Shown here one piece after another: positions 7,714-16,452 of a DNA stretch of 64,000 bases. The stretch's first letter is position 1. Every line of letters begins with the position of its first letter. The translations under genes were made by a program, and so were the position numbers. The stretch lies in assembly GCF_000429985.1 (NCBI RefSeq), contig NZ_AUCX01000010.1, forward strand, positions 156,717-220,716, given 5' to 3'. The stretch comes from Maridesulfovibrio bastinii DSM 16055. GTDB lineage: Bacteria > Desulfobacterota > Desulfovibrionia > Desulfovibrionales > Desulfovibrionaceae. The notes beneath the pieces are model-generated. The model worked only from the letters and a program-made list of their open reading frames with translations. It ran no database searches and was not told the DNA's origin.

Positions 7714-9978
7714 CTAGTAGCCCTTGAACGGGTTAGGTCCGATTTTGACCATTTCATTTACGAAGTTATCGATGAGGTCAGGTACCTTATCGTATTCGTC
7801 AATGGCAATTTCAGCCTGCACAACACGTTCAGGTTCAACGCCGAGTCTGTTGAGGGATTCAGCGACGTTATCCATACGGCGACTACAAAGTTCAGAACCC
7901 TTAACAAAGTGGCACTGATAGTCTTCACCATACTTACAGCCAAGAAGCAGAACGCCGTCAATACCCTTACTCATGGCATCCGCAATCCAGATGGTGTTTA
8001 CGGAACCAAGACAGCGGACAGGGATGATACGCACATAAGGACTCCAGCCCTTTCCGCGCATAGCAGCCATATCAAGTGCAGGGTAAGCATCGTTTTCACA
8101 TGCCAGAACGATAAATCTGGGTCCGCCTACTTCCATGTCATCAGGAACTTCAACCTGCTTGATCATGGAACCGACCATGTCGATGTTGTAGTTATCGAAG
8201 CTGATAACACGTTCAGGACATGCACCCATACAGGTACCGCAGCGGCGGCAGCGTGACGGGTTCGGCAGCGGTGTTCCCTTTTCATCGTCGTCCAGAGCTC
8301 CGAACGGACATTCTTCAGTACAGCGCTTGCACTGGGTACAACGCATGAAGTTGAAAACAGGATAAGAATTATCACCGGAACGTGGATGAACAGCAACACC
8401 GTGGTTAGCGGAGTTGATACACTGAACAGCCTTGAGAACTGCTCCGGCAGCGTCTTCCCTGGCAAGAGCCATGCTCATGGGCTGGCGAACACAACCTGCG
8501 GCGTAAACACCGGTACGGCGTGTTTCATAAGGGAAGCAGATGTAGTTGGAATCAGCAAATCCATCGAACTGCTCAAGATCGGGGAAAGCAGGCCCCTGTC
8601 TGTAGACAAGGTTGATGGTCGGATCCAGAGCGGTGGTCGGAACCATACCGGTAGGAACAACAACCAGATCAGCTTCTACTTCGATACTTTCACCAAGCAG
8701 GGTGTCTTTGGCGGAAACAACCATGGAATTGCCTTCTTCACGAACTGAAGCGACTTTACCTTTGGTCATCATAACGCCGGCAGCATCCTGAGCTGAACGA
8801 TAAAAACGTTCGTTAACGCCGGGGACCATCATATGGTCATAAATTACATAAGCCATTCCGTCAGGATTAAGCTCACATACATAATTTGCCTGTTTAAGGG
8901 CAACAAGGCTGTTAAGCTCGGAACTGTATGAGAGGTGCTTGTAAGATTCCATGCTTTCGTATTCGAAAGAATCTTCAGCTTCTTCATCAGTCTTGGCTTC
9001 AGCATCACAGGTTTCAACCGGTTCAGCTGATTCAATTTCCGAGAATTTATCTTCGGAAAGGCTGGTATCAAGTAAGAAAGCGACGGTAGTGGCATTCATC
9101 TGGCCATCTTTAACCATCTTCTCAAACTGAGCTGAGGTTACAACCTTGGAAGATCCGTAACCCATAGGCTCAACGTACTTGGTATCCTGAGGAACCCATC
9201 CTGTAGCCAGGACAACTGCACCAACAGGCATTTCTTCTTCACCGGAACCGGTTACTACTGTCGCGGTGTAAGCACCGGGAGCACCAGCAAGGGTTTTAAG
9301 TGAGGATGAAGTCATCACCTTGATTCTGGAGTTGGACTGAACTTCAGCAACCAGTTTTTCAATACCGGTTTCGTGGGCTTCAAGATAAGGATAAGCCAGA
9401 GGGAAGGTCTTATACATGTTAAGAGCCTTACCACCAAGATTGGCTTCCTTCTCAATTAAAATAACATCATGGTTGGTTTTAGCTGCATAAAGAGCGGCAT
9501 TAAGGCCTGTGAAGCCTCCACCCATAACCATAACGACTTTTGTGGTTTCAATGGCCTGAGTTTCAATTTCTCTGACCTTGGTGATTTTGGTAATTCCCAT
9601 TTTGACATATTCTTGAGCAAGAATTTTCAAAAGTTCGGGGACTTCACCACCAGCTTCAGGCATTGATCCATCAGGATTTCTGAAGGCTTTAATGCACTGC
9701 TCGCGCAGGTTGACTCTCTCGACAACTACACTATCGAAGTCGAAAATGTCCCAGTCCACACGCGGAGTTGTTCCGCAGATGCAAACCGCATCGATGCTGC
9801 CTGCGTCAATATCTTCCTGAATAAGCTTACGCCCTTCTTCACTGTTGAGTCTCTCGTGGGTTTTGACCACCGGACATACATCGCTGTATCTCTTGGTCAC
9901 GAACTCTGCGAGATCTTCAGCCTTGAGGAAAGGAGAGATGCTTGCTTGGTCGAAATAAACACCGATTTTTTCGGGCAT
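7714..9978 (-). CDS. qmoB: Qmo complex subunit QmoB (HdrA/MvhD-like flavoprotein)
   Basis: QmoB is the large soluble subunit (754 residues) of the Qmo complex, containing FAD and iron-sulfur clusters. A dinucleotide-binding motif VVMVMGGGFTGLNAALYAA lies near residue 150. A two-cluster ferredoxin region near 565-615 shows CTQCKRCTEECPFG and CRRCGTCMGACPE. The C-terminal 130 residues resemble MvhD of F420-non-reducing hydrogenase, with LLGCKYGEDYQCHF. The N-terminal 140 residues precede the FAD domain as in other HdrA-type proteins. An acidic insert near 320-345 (DAEAKTDEEAEDSFEYES) is notable. The gene starts 6 bases after qmoA with a GGGAGG ribosome site. Confidence 0.96.
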   Translation of the reverse strand: MPEKIGVYFDQASISPFLKAEDLAEFVTKRYSDVCPVVKTHERLNSEEGRKLIQEDIDAGSIDAVCICGTTPRVDWDIFDFDSVVVERVNLREQCIKAFRNPDGSMPEAGGEVPELLKILAQEYVKMGITKITKVREIETQAIETTKVVMVMGGGFTGLNAALYAAKTNHDVILIEKEANLGGKALNMYKTFPLAYPYLEAHETGIEKLVAEVQSNSRIKVMTSSSLKTLAGAPGAYTATVVTGSGEEEMPVGAVVLATGWVPQDTKYVEPMGYGSSKVVTSAQFEKMVKDGQMNATTVAFLLDTSLSEDKFSEIESAEPVETCDAEAKTDEEAEDSFEYESMESYKHLSYSSELNSLVALKQANYVCELNPDGMAYVIYDHMMVPGVNERFYRSAQDAAGVMMTKGKVASVREEGNSMVVSAKDTLLGESIEVEADLVVVPTGMVPTTALDPTINLVYRQGPAFPDLEQFDGFADSNYICFPYETRRTGVYAAGCVRQPMSMALAREDAAGAVLKAVQCINSANHGVAVHPRSGDNSYPVFNFMRCTQCKRCTEECPFGALDDDEKGTPLPNPSRCRRCGTCMGACPERVISFDNYNIDMVGSMIKQVEVPDDMEVGGPRFIVLACENDAYPALDMAAMRGKGWSPYVRIIPVRCLGSVNTIWIADAMSKGIDGVLLLGCKYGEDYQCHFVKGSELCSRRMDNVAESLNRLGVEPERVVQAEIAIDEYDKVPDLIDNFVNEMVKIGPNPFKGY

Positions 9979-9984
9979 GTCGAC

Positions 9985-11223
9985 TTACCTCCCTATCACC
10001 GTTTGAATCGCTTTGAGTGCTGCGGCAGTACCTGACTGTGCAGTTTTCATGACATCAAGTGGCTGCTTAGCACACCCTGCAGCGAAAATACCTTTATCTT
10101 CTCCGCCGACAATAAAGCCCTGATCATCAACCTGTACACAGGCCGGGACGGGTACGCCAGCAAGGCTCGGCTGCATTCCTGTTGCAAGAACAACCAGATC
10201 GTGAACGTTCTGGCTCTTGATACCGGTAACGGCATCTTCAACAGTAACAACAACGTCTTTAGTTGCGGAGTCTTCAATAACTTCTGCAACTTTACCTTTG
10301 ACAGCGTTAATCTTGTCATCGGAAAGAATACGCTTGGCAAACTTGTCATAGCGTCCCGGAGTACGGAGGTCGATGTAGTAAACAGTAACCTCTGCATCGG
10401 GGAACTGGTCGCGAACATATGCGGCCTGCTTCAGGGAAGCCATACAGCAGATGTACGAGCAGTAATTGAGATGGTTTTCATCACGGGAGCCTGCACACTG
10501 AACAAAAGCAACCCGTTTGGGGGTAGCTCCATCGCTCGGGCGGACAATTTTACCGTTGGTAGGTCCGCTGGGAGCAGCAAGACGCTCCATCTGCATATTG
10601 GAAATACAGTTCTTAACGGTTCCGGCACCAAGGTTGGTCAGCTTGGTAACATCATAAGGTTTCCAGCCGGTTGCGTAGACTATGCTTCCGACATTAAGGG
10701 TGATTGTTTTTTCCTGATCATTAAGATCAATCGCTGCAACACCCTCAAGCACCTTGAGGTCATCGTCAGTGCAGTTTTCTTTTTCAAGAACATGCCTCTG
10801 CGGGAAGGCAAAAGGAACATCCATGTAAAGAGCTTTACGGTCAGCGAGCTTGAATTCAAACTCATCAACTATGTCATTGGAAAGTTTTCCGATAACACTA
10901 TCAAGGTCAACACTGCCCGGTTTTACGTACCTGGGTTTGATACGTACCTTGACATCGAAATTACCAGCGGAACCGCTGATAGATTCAACTTCTGCCAAGG
11001 TAAAGAACTTGACGTTCTTATTTTTTTTAATCCTCTGGAATTGAATCTCCAGTCCGCAAGAAGGTGGGCACAGCTTAGGGAAATATTTATTCAGCTGCAT
11101 TACCCGGCCACCCAGGTATGGCGCCTTCTCTACGATGAAGACTTCATGGCCTACTTCAGCGGCTTCGAGTGCAGCAGTAATACCACTGAACCCACCACCC
11201 ACAACAAGTATGCTATTTGACAT
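9985..11223 (-). CDS. qmoA: Qmo complex subunit QmoA (HdrA-like flavoprotein)
   Basis: QmoA is a soluble FAD protein related to the flavin part of heterodisulfide reductase HdrA. The N-terminus has the FAD motif SILVVGGGFSGITAALEAA and the HdrA-type pattern YFPKLCPPSCGLEI. A second dinucleotide-binding pattern appears near 225 (RVAFVQCAGSRDENHLNYC, with the cysteine pair typical of HdrA), and the C-terminus has GIFAAGCAKQPLDVM. The ATG at 11223 is chosen because AGGAGG precedes it by 7 bases; an upstream TTG at 11229 lies inside the spacer. It begins the qmo part of the apr-qmo cluster, 160 bases after aprA. Confidence 0.96.
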   Translation of the reverse strand: MSNSILVVGGGFSGITAALEAAEVGHEVFIVEKAPYLGGRVMQLNKYFPKLCPPSCGLEIQFQRIKKNKNVKFFTLAEVESISGSAGNFDVKVRIKPRYVKPGSVDLDSVIGKLSNDIVDEFEFKLADRKALYMDVPFAFPQRHVLEKENCTDDDLKVLEGVAAIDLNDQEKTITLNVGSIVYATGWKPYDVTKLTNLGAGTVKNCISNMQMERLAAPSGPTNGKIVRPSDGATPKRVAFVQCAGSRDENHLNYCSYICCMASLKQAAYVRDQFPDAEVTVYYIDLRTPGRYDKFAKRILSDDKINAVKGKVAEVIEDSATKDVVVTVEDAVTGIKSQNVHDLVVLATGMQPSLAGVPVPACVQVDDQGFIVGGEDKGIFAAGCAKQPLDVMKTAQSGTAAALKAIQTVIGR

Positions 11224-11329
11224 TCTCAATCCTCCTGAACTCTTTGAGGCCCTTAGCCATAAAATGGCCTAAACCCGTACTACGACCGCTGAGGTCGCAA
11301 TTCGGATTCAGACCATTTTAGCGATCAAA

Positions 11330-11368
11330 CCAGAAAAGAACGGCTGCGGACCCGAAGGTCCGCAGCCG
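11330..11368 (-). terminator. Stem-loop between aprA and qmoA
   Basis: A perfect 12-bp stem (CGGCTGCGGACC, 11341-11352, with GGTCCGCAGCCG, 11357-11368) closes a CGAA loop 17 bases after the aprA stop. On the minus strand a T-rich tail TTCTTTTCT follows. It should act as a partial terminator or stabiliser, letting aprBA be expressed more strongly than qmoABCD. Confidence 0.8.
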
Positions 11369-11385
11369 GATATATCGATTCCGAC

Positions 11386-13377
11386 TTAGTCAGGAATGAT
11401 CTGGTAGTAAGGCTTCTTGAAGACGACAGTTTCGCCTTTTTCAACGTCATACTTAGAGTTGACGAAGCACTTCCACTTGGAATCATCAAGACCCATGAAG
11501 TCGCCGCGATAGTAGAATCCGGGATAGCGGGATTCTTCACGGAAGTCGATGTGCTGCATGTGGAGACGAACGGTCCACAGTCTGTGGAACTGTTCCCAAC
11601 AGCGCATGAGTTCATGCAGGTCACGAGCAGCCAGTTTCTTGGAATCTTCTTCGAGCATTTCGAGGAGATGGAAACCGGTAGCAAGCAGAGCCTGGGAGGT
11701 TACGTACATAGTACCAACACCACCACCGTATTCATCAGTTGCCTTAATGAGGCGCATCATGAAGTTTCTGGGGGTAATGTAGTTAGGGTTAACTACTGGG
11801 TCGGTAGAGATGGATTTACCTTCCTGATATGTGTACCAGGGCTGATAAAGTTCTTTAGCGAGATCAGCAGCTTTAGCGGACAGTGCGGGCTTGAAGTCTT
11901 TGTGATCAACAACCCAGCGAACAGCCTGCTTACCAGCGATACGGCCTTCAGCATGAGAACCGGAAGAGAACTTGTGACCGGAAGCACCAACACCATCAGC
12001 GCAGGTGAAGAGGCCCATAACGGTGGTCATACGGTTGTAGACTTTACCGTTATCAGCTTTGATCTTGTAATCTTCGGGAACCCAGTCTTCGTCAGGACCG
12101 GAAGTCCAGATACCGCAACAACCGGAGTGAGAACCGAGGAGGTAAGGCTCTGTAGGCATGATCTCGGAACCGGATTTCTCAGGTTCGATGTTCATTGCAG
12201 CCCAGAGGTTTGCCTGACCAACACACATATCGAGGAAGTCTTCCCATGCTTCAGATTCGAGGTGTTTCTGTTCAGCAGGAGAGAGTTCTTTAAAAGTGGT
12301 CTGCAGTGCGGTAGCGGTGTCCATGTAGATAGGACCGCGACCTTCACGCATTTCACGGAGCATCATGTGGTTACGAAGACATGTGGGGATAACGTGCCCC
12401 TTTGCGTATCCGCGATCTTCGTAAGGTTTGAGCATTGCGCGGTTAACTTCGCAATAGTCTTCACCTTTGTAGTTGGTAGCTTTAGCTTTGAAGAGCAGGA
12501 ACCATGCACCAACAGGTCCGTAACCGTCTTTAAAACGAGCAGGTACGAAGCGGTTTTCCATCATGGTCATTTCAGCACCAACCTGAGCACACATGGTGTA
12601 TGTGGAACCAGCGTTCCATACAGGATACCATGCACGACCCATACCTTCACCAGTGGAACGGGGGCGGTAGATGTTTACAGCACCACCACAAGCTACGATA
12701 GCTGCGTTGGTTTTGATAACATATACTTTATTTTCACGGGTGGAGAAACCTACAGCACCAGCGATGCGGTTGGGTTCGTTAGCGTCGAGGAGCATTTTAA
12801 CGATGAATACACGTTCCATGTAGCGATCTTCACCAAGAGCATTCTTTGCTGCTTCAGCAACGATGCACTTGTAAGATTCACCGTTAATCATCATCTGCCA
12901 GCGACCGGAACGAACACAGGGATCGCCGTTACGCAGTGAGAGGCCAGCGGCCTTAGCTGCGGCACCGTCGAGGTTCTTACCGTCTTTTTTGATCCAGCAG
13001 GGGAGTCCCCATTCTTCGAAAAGATGTACGGAATCATCAACGTGACGGCCGAGGTCGTAGATAAGGTCTTCACGAACGAGGCCCATGAGGTCAGTACGAA
13101 CCATGCGTACGTAGTCATCAGCGTCATTTTCGCCAAGATAGGTGTTAATAGCGGAAAGGCCCTGTGCAACAGCACCGGAACGTTCCATGGCAGCTTTATC
13201 GAGAAGCAGGATTTTGATGTCCTGATCAAGTTTGTCAGCCCAGCGGCATGCTTCAAATGCAGCACCGCAGTTACCCATACCACCACCGACGAGAAGAATA
13301 TCTACGTCTTTTTCTATGATTTCAGGCTCAGCAAGGGCAACACCCTTGGAAGCTTCTTTGATGGGAAGCAGAGGCAT
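11386..13377 (-). CDS. aprA: Adenylylsulfate (APS) reductase alpha subunit
   Basis: AprA is the FAD-containing catalytic subunit of dissimilatory APS reductase, which reduces adenosine 5'-phosphosulfate to sulfite and AMP in the cytoplasm. The 663-residue length is normal. The FAD motif DILLVGGGMGNCGAAFEACR lies near residue 28, and the succinate-dehydrogenase-type core shows IVACGGAVNIYRPRSTGEGM and the conserved ENRFVPARFKDGYGPVGAW. It ends with the AprA tail. It follows aprB by 58 bases. The reading frame is intact and looks functional. Confidence 0.98.
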   Translation of the reverse strand: MPLLPIKEASKGVALAEPEIIEKDVDILLVGGGMGNCGAAFEACRWADKLDQDIKILLLDKAAMERSGAVAQGLSAINTYLGENDADDYVRMVRTDLMGLVREDLIYDLGRHVDDSVHLFEEWGLPCWIKKDGKNLDGAAAKAAGLSLRNGDPCVRSGRWQMMINGESYKCIVAEAAKNALGEDRYMERVFIVKMLLDANEPNRIAGAVGFSTRENKVYVIKTNAAIVACGGAVNIYRPRSTGEGMGRAWYPVWNAGSTYTMCAQVGAEMTMMENRFVPARFKDGYGPVGAWFLLFKAKATNYKGEDYCEVNRAMLKPYEDRGYAKGHVIPTCLRNHMMLREMREGRGPIYMDTATALQTTFKELSPAEQKHLESEAWEDFLDMCVGQANLWAAMNIEPEKSGSEIMPTEPYLLGSHSGCCGIWTSGPDEDWVPEDYKIKADNGKVYNRMTTVMGLFTCADGVGASGHKFSSGSHAEGRIAGKQAVRWVVDHKDFKPALSAKAADLAKELYQPWYTYQEGKSISTDPVVNPNYITPRNFMMRLIKATDEYGGGVGTMYVTSQALLATGFHLLEMLEEDSKKLAARDLHELMRCWEQFHRLWTVRLHMQHIDFREESRYPGFYYRGDFMGLDDSKWKCFVNSKYDVEKGETVVFKKPYYQIIPD

Positions 13378-13435
13378 ATTTCCTCCTTAGAAAGTTGCAG
13401 ATTGCGTGGACAAAAACTTTAAACAAAGATTATAT

Positions 13436-13918
13436 CTATATGTCTTTGTAAGAGTTGGATTTGTCAGCTTCAGTAACGTCGAACTTTTTGCCCAGTACTT
13501 CTTTAGGAGTAGTAAGAGCTTCTTCAGTGAAGAGAAGTTCGGTATCCAGATCAGCACCTTCAGGTTTGCCATCAAAAGGTTTGATGGATCCTTCAGGAGT
13601 TGTACGGATGGGGAATTTGAAACGTTTTACGTTTCCGTTACGGAACTTAACTGTCCACATGATGTCTTCAGCAGAGCGCATGGGGATGGAGGTTCCACCC
13701 ATGGGTGCGAAGTCACCGTAAGGGCGTGCTTCAATAGCGCCCTGAGGGCAAATTTTTACGCAGGAATAACATTCCCAACATGCGTCAGGTTCCTGGTTGT
13801 AGGCCCTCATTTCTTCGGGATCCAGGATCATAAGATCGTTGGGGCAGATGTACATGCAGGCGGTCTTTTCTCCACCCTTGCAGCCATCACATTTTTCCGG
13901 ATTGACAAAGGTCGGCAT
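13436..13918 (-). CDS. aprB: Adenylylsulfate (APS) reductase beta subunit
   Basis: AprB is the two-cluster ferredoxin subunit that feeds electrons to AprA. The 160-residue protein has the 4Fe-4S ligands CDGCKGGEKTACMYICPNDL near residue 10 and CWECYSCVKICPQG near 47, followed by the C-terminal tail that wraps AprA. A longer reading from 13954 exists, but the ATG at 13918 is correct: it has a perfect AGGAGG ribosome site and gives the usual N-terminus MPTFVNPEKC. It is the first gene of the apr-qmo cluster and diverges from sat across about 930 bases. Confidence 0.98.
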   Translation of the reverse strand: MPTFVNPEKCDGCKGGEKTACMYICPNDLMILDPEEMRAYNQEPDACWECYSCVKICPQGAIEARPYGDFAPMGGTSIPMRSAEDIMWTVKFRNGNVKRFKFPIRTTPEGSIKPFDGKPEGADLDTELLFTEEALTTPKEVLGKKFDVTEADKSNSYKDI

Positions 13919-14201
13919 ACCTAGTCCTCCTAAAAAGGGTTTAATAGTTATCAATTACCGACATCTTCCATAACCAGCTATATTCTCGCCTGAAAAATCA
14001 AGCTTGTGGTCTAGGGACTATCAAGCGAACTATCAGGTGTCAAGACGAAAGTGAAATTTAGAACAAGCATTCCCTTCCGACCGCGAGAAACGTACCTGAG
14101 ACTTCAGGTACAAACCGGCAGACGCAGGCGGGTTATCGTACATAAACAGTTGATGCACAATGATTTACCCTCCACTATCATGGACTGCTTTTTAGTTCAT
14201 T

Positions 14202-14219
14202 CTTGCACTTTATTGCAAG
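14202..14219. promoter_or_regulatory. 18-bp palindrome, candidate operator
   Basis: CTTGCA and TGCAAG form a perfect 6-bp inverted repeat around a 6-base spacer. The size and symmetry fit the site of a dimeric helix-turn-helix regulator. It lies about 280 bases upstream of aprB and 630 bases upstream of sat. The protein that would bind is unknown. Confidence 0.35.
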
Positions 14220-14585
14220 TCTTTTTTTGAGATTGTTCCTAAAAGTGAACAAGCTTTGTAACTTACTGTTTTCATAACTACTTTTTTTAAAGAATCTTAC
14301 TATATTTTCTAGAAATTGTCGGGAAATACTCTATTTTTGTTACGAAAAACCCTATTTTATACCAATTTAGTAGGTTAAATTACAATCAATTTATCTTTTT
14401 GAGGCCATTTTCCCTTGCCATTACCTGTGGCTGTGATATCTAAAACACCGGTTTGTGAATTTTATGTCTAGCAAATTGTAACCGGTTAAATAACAAAAAG
14501 CCTTAAATTAAAACAGGTTAAGCAATTTTGTTTTCTCGGGATCAACATTTTGCCGTAAAAAATAGACTCACTTGATATTTTACCC

Positions 14586-14603
14586 TTGACATTTCTTTCA
14601 CAA
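14586..14603 (+). promoter_or_regulatory. Candidate CRP/FNR-type operator or -35 element upstream of sat
   Basis: The sequence TTGACA-N6-TCACAA partly matches the TTGTGA-N6-TCACAA pattern described for the CRP/FNR-family regulator HcpR, reported to control sat and apr genes in Desulfovibrio. The right half is exact and the left half matches 4 of 6. The TTGACA is also a perfect sigma-70 -35 hexamer, but the matching -10 (CATAAG, 14610-14615) is weak. Either reading is possible. Confidence 0.4.
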
Positions 14604-14849
14604 ACAATTCATAAGTCCTTAAAGAATCATGGGGGCGGTTAGGTTTTAATCTTTATGATTCACAGATTTTAACCCCTCCGGACCTCACCTGATCTTTATA
14701 ATTTAAGATGTGACATTTCATTCCGCAGGCTCCAACGATACTGGAAATACCGGGTCGATATGGGCCGCTGAGTCGGCGAGACAATTTCTGTTATCAGCCC
14801 TGTGGAAAGGCAAAGGTGTTGTAAAAAATTACTAAAAGGAGACGTTGAC

Positions 14850-16130
14850 ATGTCCAAGCTCGTACCCCCTCATGGTGGTAAAGGCCTCGTATGCGCCCTT
14901 CTCGAAGGCGATGCTCTCGCAGCCGAACAGAAAAAAGCTGAAGGCCTCAAAAAAATCGAAATTTCCGCTCGCGCAAAGGGCGACCTGATCATGATGGGAA
15001 CCGGTGGCTTCAGCCCTCTTACCGGTTTCATGGACAAGGAAGACTGGAAAGGCGTTTGTGAAAAGTTCCTGATGAAAGACGGAACCTTCTGGCCTGTTCC
15101 GGTAACTCTTGACACCGACGACGAAGATGTCAAAGCTGGTGACGAAATCGCTCTGGTTCGTGACGGTATCGTTTACGCAACCATGAAGATTGAAGAAAAA
15201 TACGAAATGACTGAAGAAGACAAAAAATGGGAATGCTACCAGGTCTTCAAAGGTCATGGCGAAGAATCAGAAGATGATGTTTTCTGGAAAACCGCTCTTG
15301 AAGACCATCCTGGTGTCAAGATGGTTATGGCTCAGAAAAAGTACAACATCGCTGGTCCTGTTAAAGTCCTTTCCGAAGGCGACTATCCTGAAAAATACAA
15401 AGGTGTATACCTCCGTCCTGCTGAAACTCGTGCAGCATTCGACGAAAAGGGCTGGTCTACCGTTGCTGCTCTCCAGCTTCGTAACCCCATGCACCGCTCA
15501 CATGAATTCCTCGCAAAAATTTCCATCGAAGTTTGTGACGGCTGCCTGATCCACTCCCTGATCGGTAACCTGAAACCCGGTGACATTCCTGCTGAAGTTC
15601 GTGTTAAAGCTATCGACACTCTCGTTGAGCACTACTTCGTAAAAGACAACGTAATTCAGGCTGGTTATCCTCTTGATATGCGTTACGCTGGTCCTCGTGA
15701 AGGCCTTCTCCACGCTACCTTCCGTCAGAACTACGGTGTTAACCGTATGCTGATCGGTCGTGACCATGCTGGTGTTGGTGACTTCTACGGTCTGTTCGAA
15801 GCTCAGGAAATCTTCGACAAAATTCCTTATGCTAAAGAAGCATGTCCGGAACCCGGCAAAGCTCTGCTCTGCGAACCCATGAAGATTGACTGGACTTTCT
15901 ACTGCTTCAAGTGCGACGGCATGGCTTCTCTGAGAACCTGCCCCCACGCTAAAGAAGATCGCGTAATCCTTTCCGGTACTAAACTGCGTAAGGCTCTTTC
16001 CGAAGGTGCAGACGTTCCCGATCACTTCGGTCGTGACGAAGTACTCGTACAGCTTCGTGAATACTACGAAGGTCTTACAGAAAAAGTTGAAGTTAAGATG
16101 CAGCACGCTGCTTCCGGTGACTCCATGTAG
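14850..16130 (+). CDS. sat: Sulfate adenylyltransferase (ATP sulfurylase)
   Basis: Sat activates sulfate with ATP to give APS and pyrophosphate, the first step of sulfate reduction. The 426-residue homooligomeric type shows the nucleotide-binding motifs [12 protein letters not shown] near residue 209 and [12 protein letters not shown] near 307. The C-terminal segment [15 protein letters not shown] supplies a Cys/His metal site found in Desulfovibrio enzymes. The ATG at 14850 has the ribosome site AAAGGAGA; the longer frame from 14802 lacks one. It stands alone between its own upstream region and a strong terminator, divergent from aprBA. Confidence 0.98.
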   Translation: MSKLVPPHGGKGLVCALLEGDALAAEQKKAEGLKKIEISARAKGDLIMMGTGGFSPLTGFMDKEDWKGVCEKFLMKDGTFWPVPVTLDTDDEDVKAGDEIALVRDGIVYATMKIEEKYEMTEEDKKWECYQVFKGHGEESEDDVFWKTALEDHPGVKMVMAQKKYNIAGPVKVLSEGDYPEKYKGVYLRPAETRAAFDEKGWSTVAALQLRNPMHRSHEFLAKISIEVCDGCLIHSLIGNLKPGDIPAEVRVKAIDTLVEHYFVKDNVIQAGYPLDMRYAGPREGLLHATFRQNYGVNRMLIGRDHAGVGDFYGLFEAQEIFDKIPYAKEACPEPGKALLCEPMKIDWTFYCFKCDGMASLRTCPHAKEDRVILSGTKLRKALSEGADVPDHFGRDEVLVQLREYYEGLTEKVEVKMQHAASGDSM

Positions 16131-16160
16131 TTCACAGCTTCAGCTATGAATTGAATATTC

Positions 16161-16200
16161 AAGAGGGAAGGCACTTGTGCCTTCCCTCTTTTATTTTTTA
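16161..16200 (+). terminator. Terminator of sat
   Basis: A perfect 14-bp stem (16161-16174 with 16177-16190) has a two-base loop and is followed by a T-rich run. It lies 30 bases after the sat stop. Confidence 0.95.
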
Positions 16201-16452
16201 GGATTTATACATTACCCAGGTATCTTTTTTTATCCCCACCCCTTAAAAGGCTTGCCCGCAAGCGATTTTCAGGCTAGAAAATCTAGCTTCCTTATAATGG
16301 GAATGTTATCTTCATTTTTCAGAGTCAATTTGCCTGCACTTCTTTCAGTTTTCAGGCAACAGACACGCCGCGGTTTTGCGGGATAATTGCCTGAGGTTTT
16401 CAAATACACTCTATATAAAGGCAATATTACATTTATCAGGATATATAAAAGA

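Larger units (their letters stand above)
13919..14849. promoter_or_regulatory. Divergent regulatory region between aprB and sat
   Basis: This 930-base AT-rich region must hold the promoters of aprBA-qmo (minus) and sat (plus). I see no gene. Two structured sites are listed separately: an 18-bp palindrome at 14202-14219 and a TTGACA-N6-TCACAA element at 14586-14603. A TATAAT hexamer occurs at 14697-14702, about 150 bases before sat, but without a convincing -35 partner. Confidence 0.6.

Noticed and set aside
10201..11220. 339-residue open frame on the plus strand across qmoA
   Set aside because: Antisense shadow of qmoA without any family pattern.
11551..12939. 462-residue open frame on the plus strand across aprA
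   Set aside because: It is antisense to a certain aprA and has no ribosome site or domain pattern; it results from the codon use of aprA.
14697..14702. TATAAT as the -10 box of sat
   Set aside because: No acceptable -35 hexamer stands 16-18 bases upstream, and the DNA is AT-rich enough to give TATAAT by chance.
16177..16386. Open frame of 69 codons after sat
   Set aside because: It starts inside the sat terminator stem.
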